Assembly: GCA_025451835.1 (NCBI GenBank)
Contig: JANWJR010000022.1
Coordinates: 1 to 64,000, forward strand
Direction: 5' to 3'
DNA length: 64,000 nt
From: Candidatus Acidiferrales bacterium
Lineage (GTDB): Bacteria; Acidobacteriota; Terriglobia; Acidiferrales; UBA7541
The position numbers were made by a program, and so were the translations under genes. Numbering within the stretch: position 1 is the first letter of the stretch; each line of letters begins with the position of its first letter. Shown here piece by piece: positions 61,846 to 64,000 of this stretch. The notes beneath the pieces are model-generated. The model saw only the letters and a program-made list of their open reading frames with translations. It was not told the DNA's origin and searched no databases.

Positions 61846-62384
61846 TCCGGCGGAAGGTTGAGGATGCACACGTCTTTCAAATTGCGGAAACGCTCGGCGT
61901 AATCGAGGCCGTAACCAACAACGAATTCGTTCGGAATTGTGAAGCCGATGTAATCGCCGTTCACGTCCTTCAATCGCCGCGATGGCTTATCGAGCAGCGC
62001 GGCAACCCGAAGCGACTTCGGCTTGCGCTGCTGAATGATGCGCAGAAGATACGACAACGTCAGGCCGGTATCCAAAATATCCTCGACCAGCACTACGTTG
62101 AGCCCTTCGATGCTGCTGTCGAGATCCTTGAGCACGCGCACCTGGCCCGACGATTGCTTCCCTTTCCCATAACTCGATACGGCGATGAAATCGATCGAAG
62201 TTTCCAGGTTGATCTCGCGGACAAGATCCGAAAGGAAAATACAAGCCCCCTTCAGCACGCCGATCAGGTGAACGCGCTGCCCCCGGAAGTCCCTGGTGAT
62301 TTGCTGGGCCACTTCGTGAACGCGCTTCTGGATCGCCGCGCGCCGAATCAATATCTTCAATTTTTCCTGGCCGCCGACCGGCAT
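61842..62384 (-). CDS. hpt: Hypoxanthine phosphoribosyltransferase
   Basis: 180 aa; LIGVLKGACIFLSDLVREI, VVLVEDILDTGLTLSYLL, FVVGYGLDYAERFRNL. Confidence 0.95.
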   Translation of the reverse strand: MPVGGQEKLKILIRRAAIQKRVHEVAQQITRDFRGQRVHLIGVLKGACIFLSDLVREINLETSIDFIAVSSYGKGKQSSGQVRVLKDLDSSIEGLNVVLVEDILDTGLTLSYLLRIIQQRKPKSLRVAALLDKPSRRLKDVNGDYIGFTIPNEFVVGYGLDYAERFRNLKDVCILNLPPE

Positions 62385-62458
62385 CTGTTGAATCTCCTCC
62401 GTGGAAGGCGGCTACTGTATCCCACGGCATCGCGGTTGACAAGAATGCGCGGCGTGCA

Positions 62459-64000
62459 TCACCGGTCGGAGGGCTCCTTACCATGCGCGGTGCTCGCGTC
62501 CCAAATCAATTTTCCCCCGAGGAACGTCTTTAAAACCTTCACATCGCGGATTTTTGCCGGATCGATCGTGAAGATATCGTCGCTCAGGATCACCATATCG
62601 GCTAGCTTGCCCGGAGTGATAGATCCCTTTTCGTTCTCCTGAAATTCGGCGTAGGCGGAACCCATCGTGTAAGCCTCCACGGCTTCGGGCAGCGTGAGTT
62701 TCTGCTCGGGAAACCATCCGTTGGGATTCTTGCCATCGAGCGTGGCGCGCGTCGCGGCAGCATAGACTCCCAGTAGAGGATTGAGTGGCGCGACATCCCA
62801 ATCCGTCCCAAACGCCAAACGCACGCCGTGATTCAGGAATGTGCGAAAGGCATAGGTACGGCTGGCGCGATCGTGTCCAATGCGCTTTTCCGCCCAGCGC
62901 CCGTCGTCGATGGCCTGATAAGGCTGGACGGAAGCGATCACCTGCAATTGCGCGAAGCGATCGAAATCCTTTGCGGCCATGTGCTGCGCGTGTTCGATGC
63001 GCAAGCGGCGGTCCGCCGGCCCATGCGCCGCTACAATTTCGGAATAGAGATCAAGGATCATTGAGATTCCGCGATCTCCGATGGCGTGCGTGCAAATCTG
63101 CAAGCCTGCAGCATCGGCCGCCATCATGCGCCCACGCATCAAGGAGAGCGGCTGCATCTCCGCGTTCAACAGGCCGTAATTTCCGGGCTGATCGCTGTAC
63201 GGTTGGAAGAAATAGGCCGTGCCCGAGCCGAGCGAGCCATCAGCGAACGCCTTCACCGCTCCAATCCGCAGCATCGGTCCGCCAAACGCGCGGCGGATGC
63301 CCATCTTGGCTTGATCGTTCACGTCTGCAATTGAAGGCGCGGCGTAAATGCGCACCGTGAGTTCCCCACGATCCAGCAATTCAGAATAGGCGGCGATGTC
63401 CGCGTAGTCAGGAATCATGTTCTGCACGCTGGTAACGCCGACGCTTGCGGCGAGAGCCATCGCCCGCTTGACAGCGTGTATTCTTTGCTCCGGCGAAAGC
63501 GGCGGGATTACGTTATACACAGGCCCAGTCGCGGCATCTTTGAGGGCGCCCGTGGGGTTCCGCTGTGCGTCGCGAACGATTTTCCCGCCGGGAGGATCGG
63601 GAGTTTTGGCGGTAATACCGGCTAGCTTGAGCGCCAGCGAATTCCCCACGCCCATGTGCCCATCGTAGCGGTCGACGAAAACAGGCGTGTCAGGCGCAAC
63701 CGAGTCTATAAGTTGTCTCGTCGGAAGCGCAGGCGGGTTCCACTTTGTTTCGTCCCAATCGCCGCCGGTGATCCACTGTCCTTTCGGCGTGATTTTTGCG
63801 CGCTCGCCAATGCGCCGCGCAAATTCGGCCGTGCTGGTGGCGTCATTCAATTGCACGTTATCAAGCTGCGCGCCCCCGCTGACGAAATGGACGTGGGCGT
63901 CGTTGAAGCCGGGCATGAGCAACTTGCCACCAGCATCGAGCACCTGCGTTTTGGGTCCGCGCCATGTCTCCGCGTCGGCATTTGATCCCACGGCGACGAT
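62459..64000 (-). CDS. YtcJ-like metal-dependent amidohydrolase; N-terminus beyond window edge
   Basis: Frame open to position 64000 (IVAVGSNADAETWRGPKTQVLDAGGKLLMPGFNDAHVHF); ITGGDWDETKW, FVDRYDGHMGVGNS, AFGTDWDVAPLNPLLGVYAA. Confidence 0.93.
   Translation of the reverse strand: MVAVGSNADAETWRGPKTQVLDAGGKLLMPGFNDAHVHFVSGGAQLDNVQLNDATSTAEFARRIGERAKITPKGQWITGGDWDETKWNPPALPTRQLIDSVAPDTPVFVDRYDGHMGVGNSLALKLAGITAKTPDPPGGKIVRDAQRNPTGALKDAATGPVYNVIPPLSPEQRIHAVKRAMALAASVGVTSVQNMIPDYADIAAYSELLDRGELTVRIYAAPSIADVNDQAKMGIRRAFGGPMLRIGAVKAFADGSLGSGTAYFFQPYSDQPGNYGLLNAEMQPLSLMRGRMMAADAAGLQICTHAIGDRGISMILDLYSEIVAAHGPADRRLRIEHAQHMAAKDFDRFAQLQVIASVQPYQAIDDGRWAEKRIGHDRASRTYAFRTFLNHGVRLAFGTDWDVAPLNPLLGVYAAATRATLDGKNPNGWFPEQKLTLPEAVEAYTMGSAYAEFQENEKGSITPGKLADMVILSDDIFTIDPAKIRDVKVLKTFLGGKLIWDASTAHGKEPSDR

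Overview
The window is GC-rich bacterial chromosomal DNA, most likely from an Acidobacteriota. The lineage call rests on tandem 'VWFA-related Acidobacterial domain'-type proteins plus general gene content and is an inference. Coding density is high, with about 53 supported protein-coding genes and one tRNA-Gly(CCC). I saw no rRNA, CRISPR array, transposase, integrase or phage module. Main blocks: a PSMA-like M28 peptidase (truncated at the left edge); tsaE/nnrD; two APC permeases; pepP-accB-accC-thiE; pilMNOPQ; ubiD; a MacA/MacB-like exporter; the Kdo pathway (kdsB-pyrG-kdsA-kdsD-kdsC); tandem VWA proteins; deoB; a uvrA-TPR-hyp-hyp-SprT-like chain; uvrC; mnmA-iscS; a CNNM/CBS-dppB-dppC-GNAT chain; xseB-ispA-tlyA-nadK; two RsbU/SpoIIE phosphatases; hpt-rpiB-deoC; and an amidohydrolase (truncated at the right edge). 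The most interesting signals are: (i) a DeoC with a microcompartment encapsulation-peptide-like helix and six-Cys N-terminal extension, next to an RpiB-like protein with an EutQ-N-like N-terminus and an altered catalytic loop, suggesting a sugar-phosphate metabolosome core with no shell genes here; (ii) uvrA tightly coupled to a SprT-like metalloprotease operon; (iii) an in-frame amber stop in a small membrane protein; (iv) palindromic elements inside coding sequences, including a terminator-like 14-bp inverted repeat in the pepP 5' end; and (v) dispersed palindromic intergenic repeats.
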